This document shows positions 44,910-51,816 of a stretch of DNA of 64,000 nt, piece after piece. How positions within the stretch are numbered: the first letter of the stretch is position 1; each line of letters opens with the position of its first letter. The stretch is taken from positions 1 to 64,000 of the forward strand of contig DVIA01000065.1 in assembly GCA_018711655.1 (NCBI GenBank). The letters are read 5' to 3'. Origin of the DNA: Candidatus Pullichristensenella avicola (GTDB taxonomy: Bacteria > Bacillota > Clostridia > Christensenellales > Aristaeellaceae). A program made the position numbers and the translations under genes. The notes under the pieces are model-generated. The model did no database searches and was not told the DNA's origin. It worked only from the letters and a program-made list of their open reading frames with translations.

Positions 44910-45797
44910 ATGTATGCGCTGATCGTCAATCCTGTATCTGGAAACGGCCGTGGCCGGCGCGAACTTCCGCGTGTGGAAGCGCTTCTGCGCGAAGAGCGCG
45001 TTCCCTACCGTCTTTTTTTGGCTGAGCGCCTCGGCCAGACGCGCGCCTATGCACGGCAGGCGGTCGAAGAGAATATGGAAGGCGTCATCGCTGTCGGCGG
45101 GGATGGCTCGTTGTTTGAAATCGTCAACGGCATGGCGGGCAGCGCGCTTTCGCTCCTGTTCGCCTGTTGCGGAACGGGCAATGATTTTATCAAGACGCTG
45201 CGCCTGCCCAAAGACCCTGTAGAGGCCCTACGCGCGCAGTTGCACGCCTCGCCCGCGCGCATAGATATCGGGCGCATGAACGATATGTATTTTCTCAACG
45301 TCTCCGGCACCGGCTTTGACGTGGACGTGCTACGCGCGGCGGACAAGTACAAACAGGAACACCGGGGGCTTGGCGTTTATCTGCGCGGCGTGCGCGACGC
45401 TATTCGCAATTTTCATCCCGTGCAGGCGCTCGTCGGCTTTGACGGGGAAGCGCCAACGCCGCAGAAATTTACGATCATTTCCATCGGCAACGGTCGCTAC
45501 ATCGGCGGCGGCATGCGCTCCGTGCCCACGGCTGAGGTCGGCGACGGGCTGTTCGACGTAGTCGTCACCCGCCCCATCCCCCGTTGGTCCATCGCTGCGC
45601 TGATGGCGCTTTATGTGCCGGGCTGGTATGCGTATACGCCCTTTGTTGTGCGCAGGCGCTGCAGAAGGTTGCGCCTTGTCTGCCCCGGCATGACCGTCAA
45701 TCTCGACGGGGAACTGTTTCAGTGCGACGACGCGCGTTTTGAGATTCTCCCCGCAGCGTTGCGCGTGCGCATTCCCGCCCTGCCGGCGCGCCCCTGA
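44910..45797 (+). CDS. diacylglycerol/sphingosine-kinase-like lipid kinase
   Basis: 295 aa, YegS/DagK fold. Seen: YALIVNPVSGNGRG at the N-terminus, the nucleotide loop GVIAVGGDGSLFEIVNGM, CGTGNDFIKTL and VSGTGFDVDVLRAADK. This family phosphorylates lipids such as diacylglycerol; the substrate here is not determined. ATG 44910 is preferred: an upstream in-frame ATG at 44874 lies on the -10 box. A bidirectional terminator follows the gene. Confidence 0.9.
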   Translation: MYALIVNPVSGNGRGRRELPRVEALLREERVPYRLFLAERLGQTRAYARQAVEENMEGVIAVGGDGSLFEIVNGMAGSALSLLFACCGTGNDFIKTLRLPKDPVEALRAQLHASPARIDIGRMNDMYFLNVSGTGFDVDVLRAADKYKQEHRGLGVYLRGVRDAIRNFHPVQALVGFDGEAPTPQKFTIISIGNGRYIGGGMRSVPTAEVGDGLFDVVVTRPIPRWSIAALMALYVPGWYAYTPFVVRRRCRRLRLVCPGMTVNLDGELFQCDDARFEILPAALRVRIPALPARP

Positions 45798-45802
45798 CGC
45801 CA

Positions 45803-45835
45803 CGACAAAACGCCCCCATATGGGGGCGTTTTTGT
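45803..45835. terminator. bidirectional rho-independent terminator
   Basis: AAAACGCCCCCA (45807-45818) and TGGGGGCGTTTT (45821-45832) form a perfect stem with A and T tracts on both sides. It serves the lipid-kinase gene from the left and the ABC operon from the right. Confidence 0.92.
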
Positions 45836-45842
45836 GTCAGGT

Positions 45843-46250
45843 TTATTCCATCGACGCGCCTTCTCTGCGGGCACGGCGATTGGCGATGGCGACGACAATG
45901 GCGATCGCCGCGTAGGCGACGGTGAAGCTGATGAGCATATCGACATAGGCAACGTCGGCGTTTTTCTGCAAAAGCCCCGCCAGGTAAATCAGCAGCCACG
46001 CGCAGCCAAGGGAAATAAGATAATGCGCCGCAAGCATCAAAATTCCCTTGGAGCGCTTGCGCTGCGTACCGAAACCAAACGCGTAATAGGCGGCGATGGG
46101 CACAAGGCAAGCCGCCGCACGCGCCAGGATGTTGATATTTGTATCCGTTCCCATGCCGTTGCATAGCTGCGCAATGCTGCTGACCACCGTAAGAACGGCA
46201 TAGCCCGCCGCCCAGAGTTGAAAAGCGGCAAGGAACCTGTTGCGCTTCAT
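45843..46250 (-). CDS. four-helix membrane protein of the ABC operon
   Basis: 135 aa with four hydrophobic segments (about residues 7-28, 42-60, 70-92 and 101-122) and a basic C-terminus (NRRARREG). The size and topology recall DUF3021-type proteins, but I do not recognise a motif and assign no function. Its ATG overlaps the ATPase stop by 4 bp, so it is cotranslated with the ABC importer and may be an accessory subunit. Confidence 0.7.
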   Translation of the reverse strand: MKRNRFLAAFQLWAAGYAVLTVVSSIAQLCNGMGTDTNINILARAAACLVPIAAYYAFGFGTQRKRSKGILMLAAHYLISLGCAWLLIYLAGLLQKNADVAYVDMLISFTVAYAAIAIVVAIANRRARREGASME

Positions 46251-46846
46251 CCTGCCGAGCCTCCTTCTTCAGAATCGAGACGCAGTTGCGCTCCGGCGCG
46301 CATCAGCGAGATTTCATCCGCGTCGTGGCTGACCAGCACCACCGTCGCCTGCGCGCAACTGACGCGAAGAAACGCGGCGGTGCGCTCGCGCGCCTCCTCG
46401 TCCAGCCCTTTGAACGGCTCGTCCAAAAACAGGATCTGCGGCCGGTAAAGCGCCGCGCGGGCAACGGCCACGCGCCTGCGCATGCCGCCGCTGAATTGGG
46501 AAACGCGCTTCTCTCCCACATCGCCAAGCCCCAATTCGGCAAGAGCGTCGGCAATCTGCGCGTCTGTCACATCCGCAGGCGCGGCAAGGCGCACGTTTCG
46601 CGCCGCGGAAAAGTGTTCAATAAGCCTGTCCTCCTGAAATACCGCCGCCATACGCGCGTTTGCAGGCAGCAGCACTTCCCCCGCGTCCGGCTTGACGAGG
46701 CCGAGCATGATGTTGACAAGCGTTGTCTTTCCGCAACCTGAAGGGCCGCGCAGCGCCGTTACCGCCGCCTCCGGAAAATCAAAGGATACGTCCCGCAGCA
46801 CGCTTTTGCCGCCGAAGGATTTGTAGATATGCCTCAGTGCGAGCAC
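46247..46846 (-). CDS. ABC transporter ATPase (nitrate/sulfonate/thiamine-precursor type)
   Basis: 199 aa, short for the family (usually 240-260). Seen: Walker A GPSGCGKTTL near residue 37, a Q-loop in AAVFQEDRL, signature FSGGMRRRVAVARA, Walker B ILFLDEPFKGLD and the switch histidine in VLVSHDADE. The start is GTG at 46846 behind GGAGGGACTGCC. It overlaps the permease end by 13 bp. It energises uptake by the adjacent permease and binding protein. Confidence 0.92.
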   Translation of the reverse strand: MLALRHIYKSFGGKSVLRDVSFDFPEAAVTALRGPSGCGKTTLVNIMLGLVKPDAGEVLLPANARMAAVFQEDRLIEHFSAARNVRLAAPADVTDAQIADALAELGLGDVGEKRVSQFSGGMRRRVAVARAALYRPQILFLDEPFKGLDEEARERTAAFLRVSCAQATVVLVSHDADEISLMRAGAQLRLDSEEGGSAG

Positions 46847-47619
46847 GGCAGTCCCTCCATCTTGCGCCGCAGCGCCGTGATCCCCAGCACCACCAGCTTT
46901 TCCAGAGCTACGCTGAGCAAAATGATGGCCAGCGTCCATGCAAACATCTCCGGCGTGGCAAAAAACAGCTTCGCCTGCAAAAGCGCGGAGCCGATGGAAT
47001 TGCGCGGCTGCGCAATGACCTCCGCAGCGATGCCGGCTTTCCAGCACATCCCCAGGGAAAGACGCACAGCCGCAAGCAGCATCGGGAAGGCGGCCGGCGC
47101 GAATATGGCGCGCGCGCGCGCATAAAAGGGCAGACGGAATACGCGCGCCATCTCCAGCAATTTGGGGTCGGCGCTGTCGAATCCCTCCAGGACGTTTTCA
47201 TAGGTGATGGGCAACACCATCAAAAAGGAAATGAAGATCGACAGGTTCGTGGAACGTATCCAGATCAGCGCCAGAATGACGATCGAAGCCACGGGCGTAG
47301 CCTTGATGGTGGACAGAAGCGGCCGAAGCAGAATGCGCGCCGGAGCGCAGGCCCGCGCCAGCGCCGCCAGCAGGACGCCAAGGATCGTGCTCAAGACAAA
47401 GCCCGCCAGGATGCGCCCAAAGGAGCCGAACACGGCGCGATAAAAATCAGCCTCCCCCATCAGGCGAAACAGGGTGGCGCAAGCCGAAACAGGAGATACG
47501 AGAAGTATCTCCTGATTCAGCAGCATGCTTCCGACCTGCCACAAAAGCAGCCAGAACACCACAGCGCCGAGGCGCAGCAGTTTATCCTTCGCTTTCGGCG
47601 ATGTAGAAGTACGTTTCAT
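46834..47619 (-). CDS. ABC transporter permease (SsuC/ThiX type)
   Basis: 261 aa inner-membrane protein with about six helices and the binding-protein-dependent transport motif WKAGIAAEVIAQPRNSIG (EAA loop), as in taurine, sulfonate and pyrimidine-precursor permeases. Its ATG at 47619 lies inside the 3' end of the binding-protein gene (38-bp overlap) and lacks a clear ribosome-binding site, so a slightly later start is possible. The substrate is not known. Confidence 0.9.
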   Translation of the reverse strand: MKRTSTSPKAKDKLLRLGAVVFWLLLWQVGSMLLNQEILLVSPVSACATLFRLMGEADFYRAVFGSFGRILAGFVLSTILGVLLAALARACAPARILLRPLLSTIKATPVASIVILALIWIRSTNLSIFISFLMVLPITYENVLEGFDSADPKLLEMARVFRLPFYARARAIFAPAAFPMLLAAVRLSLGMCWKAGIAAEVIAQPRNSIGSALLQAKLFFATPEMFAWTLAIILLSVALEKLVVLGITALRRKMEGLPCSH

Positions 47620-48577
47620 TCGCCATCTGGCCTCCGACCGCTTCAGGGTTCTGTTCGTAGAGCGCGTCGATATAACCGCTGGCCTTGGTGATCATTTCCT
47701 CGCCGGTGATGCAAACGATGTTGCAGGCGGGAATGGCGGCCTCAGCGATCGCGGCGTTGCCGACAATCTCCAACTCGGCGATCCACTCCGCCGCCTCCGC
47801 AGGATTGGCGTTGACGTACTCGGTCGAGGCGGCGTATTCCTCAAGGAACGCATTCACCGCCTCCGGATGCTCTTCTGCAAAGGCCTTGCGCACCACGCAA
47901 ACGCCGGTGATCATGGCGCTGCCGTCGCCCACCTTGTCCCACTCATCGGTGAGGCTGAGGGCCACGCGCACATTTTCGTTCTGCATAAGTACGGAGGTGA
48001 CGAACGGCTGGGGCAGCACGGCGATGGAAGCCGCGTCGTTGAGCATTGCCGAAGCCACTTCCGTGGATTCGGAACGGAACTCCACCGTCACATCCGCGTC
48101 AGGATCAATGCCGTTCTTGGAAAGCACATAATCCAGCGCGTATTCGGGCGTCGTGCCCTGGCCAGTGGAAAAAATGGTCTTGCCGCGCAGATCCCCGACG
48201 GACTGAATGGTATCGCCATTTTCCAGAACATACAGCACGCCCAGGGTGTTGATGGCGGCGATTTCCAGCGCGCCCTCGGTGCGGCCGATCAGCACTGCCG
48301 CAAGGTTGCAGGGAATCATGGCCGCATCCAACTCGCCCTGGATGAGCAGCGGCGAAATGGCGTCCGCCGTGCCTTCCATGGCGAAGGTATAATCGTTGGC
48401 GGTCAGGCCCGCTTCGGCGTCCTGCATCAGCTTCACAAGGCCCATGGTCGTCGGGCCCTTCAAAGAAGCCACACGCATGGTCACGCCGGTTTTTTCCGGC
48501 GCTTCCTCTGCCAGCGCCGGGGCAAGGCACAAAAGCGCCAGGCACAGGGCCGTCAGCAGGGCAAACATACGTTTCAT
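47582..48577 (-). CDS. ABC transporter substrate-binding protein (SsuA/THI5-like)
   Basis: 331 aa with a cleavable Sec signal (LLTALCLALLCLAPALA) and no lipobox cysteine. Seen: RVASLKGPTTMGLVKLM, GELDAAMIPCNLAAVL, DLRGKTIFSTGQGTTPEYAL and a C-terminal lobe with two conserved-looking cysteines. The fold matches NMT1/THI5-like binding proteins for thiamine precursors, sulfonates or similar small molecules; which one is open. AAGGAGTGATTGCTT precedes the ATG at 48577. First gene of the four-gene importer operon. Confidence 0.88.
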   Translation of the reverse strand: MKRMFALLTALCLALLCLAPALAEEAPEKTGVTMRVASLKGPTTMGLVKLMQDAEAGLTANDYTFAMEGTADAISPLLIQGELDAAMIPCNLAAVLIGRTEGALEIAAINTLGVLYVLENGDTIQSVGDLRGKTIFSTGQGTTPEYALDYVLSKNGIDPDADVTVEFRSESTEVASAMLNDAASIAVLPQPFVTSVLMQNENVRVALSLTDEWDKVGDGSAMITGVCVVRKAFAEEHPEAVNAFLEEYAASTEYVNANPAEAAEWIAELEIVGNAAIAEAAIPACNIVCITGEEMITKASGYIDALYEQNPEAVGGQMANETYFYIAESEG

Positions 48578-48615
48578 AAGCAATCACTCCTTTATTGTCT
48601 TTATACCCATCCCGA

Positions 48616-48879
48616 TCAGCGCGCAAACAGCGCCCAAAGGACGAATATGATCTCCGCCGCGCTCAGAAGCGGCAGGCCGACGGCAAAGCGCCGGTGCAGC
48701 GTCTTATGGCGAAAGACCATCATCCCCGCGTAGGCGCCCGGCGCGCCCAGGAGAAAGGCCAGAGCAAACAGCGATTTTTCGGGAATGCGCCACGCGCCCC
48801 TGCGGGCTTTGAACTTATCCAGGCCCATCGCGCAAAAAGCGATCAAGCTCATCACCGCCATTGCGCCAAGCAAAAGCAT
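48616..48879 (-). CDS. DUF1294 membrane protein
   Basis: 87 aa with two or three membrane helices. Seen: MGLDKFKARRGAWRIPEKSL and LAFLLGAPGAYAGMMVFRHKTLHRRF, the conserved core of DUF1294. Function unknown. The ATG at 48879 has GGGGAGTGGTGACG upstream and is preferred over an ATG nine codons earlier. It reads toward the ABC operon; the importer may have its own promoter within the last bases of this gene. Confidence 0.85.
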   Translation of the reverse strand: MLLLGAMAVMSLIAFCAMGLDKFKARRGAWRIPEKSLFALAFLLGAPGAYAGMMVFRHKTLHRRFAVGLPLLSAAEIIFVLWALFAR

Positions 48880-48967
48880 CGTCACCACTCCCCAACATCG
48901 TCTCAAATGCGAAATACGCCTATAAAGGATTAATTCCCCGGCGAATCAGAAAATCCTGCAATGCAAA

Positions 48968-48996
48968 TTGACAAATTCGGCAAATTCGTCGATAAT
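48968..48996 (+). promoter_or_regulatory. promoter of the 49029 membrane protein gene
   Basis: TTGACA (48968-48973), 17 bp, GATAAT (48991-48996). The motif CAAATT occurs three times around the -35 box. Confidence 0.65.
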
Positions 48997-49028
48997 AAAG
49001 GCATAGACAGGAAAGCGGAGGAATCGAC

Positions 49029-49763
49029 ATGCCCAACAACGTTCGTTCGACCCTCTCCGGCGGTCGCCTTGCCGCGCTGCGCTGGCTGTGTCTGGCCTAT
49101 GCGCTGTGGAACGTATTGCTCCAGCTGCTCGCCCCGCAGGCAGACTCATACCTTCCCTTCATCGGCGGCGCGCTGTTTGAGACTGTATTTTGGCTGAGCG
49201 CGTGCAAGCTTGCCGCGGAGGCGCGTGCGGGAAGAACGCCGCGCCTGCTGGACGCTTTGCGATTGCTGCGCGAAAAAAGCGCGCCGCGCAATCTGATCGT
49301 CGTCCTGGCGACGCTTTTGCCGCTGTGGGCGCTGTCGTTCTCCACCCTGGCGGAGAACCACGGCGCGCCCGCGCTGCTGGTATACGCATTGCAGGCGCTT
49401 GCGCTTCTGGGCATGTTGAACTGGTTTTTCCCCTACGTCGCCCTGGCGGAGCCGCAGGCGCCGGCTCGGGAGACATGGAAGAGCATCTGGCGTTGCCTGC
49501 GCGCAGATTTTGGCGAAATACTTTCGCTGCGCCTGCGCATGCTTCTTAAATTTCTGATGCCACTTGTGCTGTTTTGCGCGCTCCTTCTGGCCCTGGATCG
49601 TCAGGGCATGCTTGGAAACGTTCTTCCCGAGCCCCGAAATCTGCTGGCATACATATACGCCGCGTTTGTCTGTGTGGCTGGGCCCTACTTTTTGCAAACC
49701 GAGGCAGGCTGCGCGGAGAAGGTTTTGCGCGAAAGCCGGCGCGTCAAGCGCGCAAAACGCTGA
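49029..49763 (+). CDS. polytopic membrane protein of unknown function
   Basis: 244 aa with about five to six hydrophobic segments (around residues 15-35, 42-60, 87-105, 113-138, 172-190 and 200-222) and a basic C-terminus (RESRRVKRAKR). Segment order and length recall integral membrane proteins sometimes annotated as DUF975-like or YesL-like, but I see no diagnostic motif. GCGGAGGAATCGAC precedes the ATG. It is followed 14 bp later by tcdA. Confidence 0.7.
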   Translation: MPNNVRSTLSGGRLAALRWLCLAYALWNVLLQLLAPQADSYLPFIGGALFETVFWLSACKLAAEARAGRTPRLLDALRLLREKSAPRNLIVVLATLLPLWALSFSTLAENHGAPALLVYALQALALLGMLNWFFPYVALAEPQAPARETWKSIWRCLRADFGEILSLRLRMLLKFLMPLVLFCALLLALDRQGMLGNVLPEPRNLLAYIYAAFVCVAGPYFLQTEAGCAEKVLRESRRVKRAKR

Positions 49764-49777
49764 AATGGAGGCGGCGC

Positions 49778-50473
49778 ATGGATATGTTTGACCGAACGCG
49801 GCGTCTGATCGGCGCAGAGGCGCTGGAGCGGTTGCGCAAGGCGCGCGTGATCATCTTTGGCCTGGGCGGCGTGGGCGGCAGCGCGGCCGAAGCGCTCGTG
49901 CGCGCGGGCGTTGGTCGTTTGACCTTCGTGGACGCAGACTGCGTGGACGCAACCAACCTCAACCGTCAGATCGTCGCCACGCAGGATACCGTAGGCATGC
50001 CCAAAGCGGAGGCAATGCGCGCACGGGCGCTGGCGATCTTCCCCGAAGCGCAGATCGAGGCGGTGCGCGCCTTTTACGACGCCCACACCGCCGATCGCTT
50101 CGACCTGCGCGCCTATGATTATGTAGCCGACGCCATCGACTCGGTATCTGCCAAGCTCCTGCTGATCGAGCGTGCGACCGCGGCGGGAACGCCCATCATC
50201 AGCGCCATGGGCGCCGGCAACAAGCTCGATCCTTCGCGCTTTCGCGTGGCTGATATTTACGCAACGAGCATCTGTCCGCTGGCTCGAGTGATGCGCCGGG
50301 AACTGAAAAAGCGCGGCATCGCGCGTTTGAAAACCGTCTATTCCGATGAAGAGCCCCTTCCGCCCCAGGACGGCGAGCGTTCCCCGGCTTCCATCTCCTT
50401 TGTGCCGCCGGCGGCGGGCCTGGTTCTGGCCGGAGCCATCGTGCGCGACCTGATCGGGGCCGCCGCCCCGTGA
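49778..50473 (+). CDS. tcdA: tRNA threonylcarbamoyladenosine dehydratase
   Basis: 231 aa E1-like enzyme (YgdL/CsdL) that cyclises t6A37 in ANN-decoding tRNAs to ct6A. Seen: VIIFGLGGVGGSAAEALVRAG, FVDADCVDATNLNRQIVA, VADAIDSVSAKLLL and AGNKLDPSRFRVADI. ATG 49778 follows GGAGGCGGCGC. It is a third tRNA A37 modification enzyme in this window, with MiaA and MiaB. It likely shares a transcript with the upstream membrane protein. Confidence 0.93.
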   Translation: MDMFDRTRRLIGAEALERLRKARVIIFGLGGVGGSAAEALVRAGVGRLTFVDADCVDATNLNRQIVATQDTVGMPKAEAMRARALAIFPEAQIEAVRAFYDAHTADRFDLRAYDYVADAIDSVSAKLLLIERATAAGTPIISAMGAGNKLDPSRFRVADIYATSICPLARVMRRELKKRGIARLKTVYSDEEPLPPQDGERSPASISFVPPAAGLVLAGAIVRDLIGAAAP

Positions 50474-50490
50474 CGGCAGCCCCCGAAAGC

Positions 50491-50667
50491 TTACTTGCAG
50501 CGATAGCTTGCGCACATGCTTTCGTCGGCGGCGTTGCCCGTGCCGCCATTTTGGCAGGGCTCGACCTGGATTGCGTGCAGCGAACAATAATCGCAGTCTC
50601 CACAGTGGTACGAGCAGCTTGAAACGCGGCAACGGATGCCCGTATTCGGCTCTTTGCGCTGGTTCAT
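50491..50667 (-). CDS. DUF1540 small cysteine-rich protein
   Basis: 58 aa with seven cysteines: IRCRVSSCSYHCGDCDYC, EPCQNGG and MCASYRC, the DUF1540 pattern, probably metal-binding. Such proteins are common in spore-forming Clostridia, but their role is unknown. The ATG at 50667 follows AGGAGGCAATACC. A weak sigma-G-like pair (GAATC, 18 bp, CAAACTG; complement of 50710-50739) lies 43 bp upstream. Confidence 0.85.
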   Translation of the reverse strand: MNQRKEPNTGIRCRVSSCSYHCGDCDYCSLHAIQVEPCQNGGTGNAADESMCASYRCK

Positions 50668-50767
50668 GGTATTGCCTCCTTGCATGGAAATTTGTCGTTT
50701 CGACGCGCTCAGTTTGCCCGTTTTCGCCTCGCGCGATTCCGCAACAAATTTTTCACACAATTTGGGG

Positions 50768-50796
50768 TTGACAAATGCGTGCAAACGCGGTATTAT
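50768..50796 (+). promoter_or_regulatory. tRNA-Lys promoter
   Basis: TTGACA (50768-50773), 17 bp, TATTAT (50791-50796), 18 bp before the tRNA. Confidence 0.85.
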
Positions 50797-50813
50797 ATAT
50801 GAGCGTTGAGCGA

Positions 50814-50889
50814 GCACCCTTAGCTCAGTTGGTAGAGCACCTGACTCTTAATCAGGGTGTCCAGGGTTCGAGCCCCTGAGGGTGTACCA
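50814..50889 (+). tRNA. tRNA-Lys (anticodon CTT)
   Basis: 76 nt including an encoded CCA. The D arm GCTC/GAGC, anticodon stem CCTGA/TCAGG with loop CTCTTAA, T arm CAGGG/CCCTG with TTCGAGC, and acceptor GCACCCT/AGGGTGT all pair (position 1-72 is G-T). The last 50 nt lie inside the left copy of a 51-bp direct repeat, so the 3' two-thirds of the gene is contributed by the integrated element. Confidence 0.96.
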
Positions 50890-50890
50890 G
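50840..50890 (+). repeat. attL, 51-bp core in tRNA-Lys
   Basis: Runs from CCTGACTCTT through the CCA end to the following G. It is identical to 53847-53897. It covers the anticodon arm to the CCA end, a classic integrase target. Confidence 0.93.
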
Positions 50891-50917
50891 TCGTGCTTGT
50901 TGGTTCGCACGGTATTT

Positions 50918-50950
50918 TGCCTGTCGGTTGTGGTGACCGGCAGGCATTTT
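50918..50950 (+). terminator. element-borne terminator after tRNA-Lys
   Basis: TGCCTGTCGGT (50918-50928) pairs with ACCGGCAGGCA (50936-50946; one G-T), then TTTT. It lies inside the element and would replace the native terminator displaced to the attR side. Confidence 0.75.
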
Positions 50951-51001
50951 ACATTCTGCGCAGGTAGGTGACCGGCAGGCATTTTACATTCTGCGCAGGT
51001 A
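50932..51001 (+). repeat. 35-bp tandem direct repeat
   Basis: Two identical 35-bp units (50932-50966 and 50967-51001), each starting GGTGACCGGCAGGCATTT, with four more matching bases after them. The 3' stem of the tRNA terminator is part of the first unit. Possible integrase arm sites, an iteron pair or a simple slippage duplication. Confidence 0.85.
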
Positions 51002-51011
51002 GGTGTGGGCG

Positions 51012-51161
51012 CTACTTCAGCGCTTTTACAAGCGCTTCAGTCGCGGCGCGCACGACTTCAGAGACGGTCGAACCGGTTTCCTCGGCGATTGCGGTTAGTT
51101 CAGCCTTCAGTTCTTTTGTTACGCGCACGCATATCAGGGGGTTTCCGCGTTTCTTGTGCAT
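51012..51161 (-). CDS. small ribbon-helix-helix regulator
   Basis: 49 aa from the ATG at 51161, which has GAGGTG 8 nt upstream; two earlier in-frame ATGs (51167 and 51179) are too close to or within that site. Seen: a basic start MHKKRGN, the predicted DNA-contacting strand PLICVRVTKEL, and two helices ELTAIAEETGSTVSEVVRAA, the CopG/Arc/MetJ pattern with GSTVSEVVR at the turn. It probably binds as a dimer to palindromes in the adjacent divergent promoter. It would be the element's repressor or copy-control protein. Confidence 0.8.
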   Translation of the reverse strand: MHKKRGNPLICVRVTKELKAELTAIAEETGSTVSEVVRAATEALVKALK

Positions 51162-51179
51162 TCGCATCACCTCAGCCAT

Positions 51180-51235
51180 ATCTTAGCATGTGTATTACAC
51201 AGTTGTCAACAGAACATTTGTTCTGTATAATACAG
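51180..51235. promoter_or_regulatory. divergent promoter with three palindromes
   Basis: Plus: TTGTCA (51203-51208), 17 bp, TATAAT (51226-51231). Minus: TTGACA (complement of 51204-51209), 18 bp, TAAGAT (complement of 51180-51185). Palindromes: TGTGTATTACACA (51189-51201) in the minus spacer, CAGAACATTTGTTCTG (51210-51225) in the plus spacer, and CTGTATAATACAG (51223-51235) over the plus -10. The central one has the LexA core GAAC-N4-GTTC. Confidence 0.85.
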
Positions 51236-51258
51236 TTTAGGTGGTGGAGGGGTGGAAA

Positions 51259-51642
51259 ATGACACGAAAGCGACAGATTTTTGTTGCGCAACTGGCGGCG
51301 GGTTCTATGCCCGAGGACGCGGCGCGCGCAGCGGGATATACGCCGGCATATGCAGCGGCGCTGGCGGCCCGAGACGACGTGCAGGAGGTCGTCAAGAGGC
51401 GGCGGGCGTATATTGATGCAATGCGCGAGCGTCGCAATGCAGAAGGGGCCCTGGAGGGGCCTAGAGAGCCCGGCCAAGTTCTGGAGGAATTGGCCTACGA
51501 TGAATTGCAGGACCCGCGAGTGAGAATAGCAGCGGTTCGGGCCCTGTCGCAGCTGCACCGAAATGATGAGAGCGGCGAGCCTAGAACGGTGATTATCCTG
51601 GATGATGTTCTTTGCCAAGGATGCGACAAAAGGCCAATTTAG
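51259..51642 (+). CDS. terminase-small-subunit-like HTH protein
   Basis: 127 aa. The N-terminal part RKRQIFVAQLAAGSMPEDAARAAGYTP, with DDVQEVVKRRRA after it, matches the helix-turn-helix start of phage small terminases (Terminase_2 type). The middle ELQDPRVRIAAVRALSQLHR matches the usual helical middle of the family. Small terminases pick phage DNA for packaging; satellites use their own copy to redirect it. No large terminase is present, so a helper phage would be needed, or the protein serves as a DNA-binding regulator. The ATG at 51259 follows GGAGGGGTGGAAA. Confidence 0.7.
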   Translation: MTRKRQIFVAQLAAGSMPEDAARAAGYTPAYAAALAARDDVQEVVKRRRAYIDAMRERRNAEGALEGPREPGQVLEELAYDELQDPRVRIAAVRALSQLHRNDESGEPRTVIILDDVLCQGCDKRPI

Positions 51643-51700
51643 GCCAATTTGGGCATTTTTGTGTTTTTTTGACTTTTTTTTCGTGCGGCGCAGTACGAAA

Positions 51701-51752
51701 GCGCGTCAAGGGGCGCAGCGCGCCCGCCGCAGGCGGCTTGCCCTTGACGCGC
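51701..51752. repeat. inverted repeat in the structured block
   Basis: GCGCGTCAAGGG (51701-51712) and CCCTTGACGCGC (51741-51752) are perfect inverted copies; a smaller CCGCC-GCA-GGCGG hairpin nests inside. It forms a cruciform or RNA stem of 12 bp. Confidence 0.8.
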
Positions 51753-51780
51753 GGGCGGGGTCTTGCCCAAAATGAGCGCG

Positions 51781-51816
51781 GGGGGAATGGCCACAAGTGG
51801 CCATTCCCCCTTGTTT
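51781..51816 (+). terminator. strong hairpin, probable terminator
   Basis: GGGGGAATGGCCAC (51781-51794) and GTGGCCATTCCCCC (51797-51810) are perfect inverted copies, followed by TTGTTTGCCTTTTGGG. It probably ends transcription from the TerS-like gene. Confidence 0.65.

Noticed and set aside
50932..51001. CRISPR array
   Set aside because: Only two directly adjacent 35-bp units with no spacers and no cas genes in the window.
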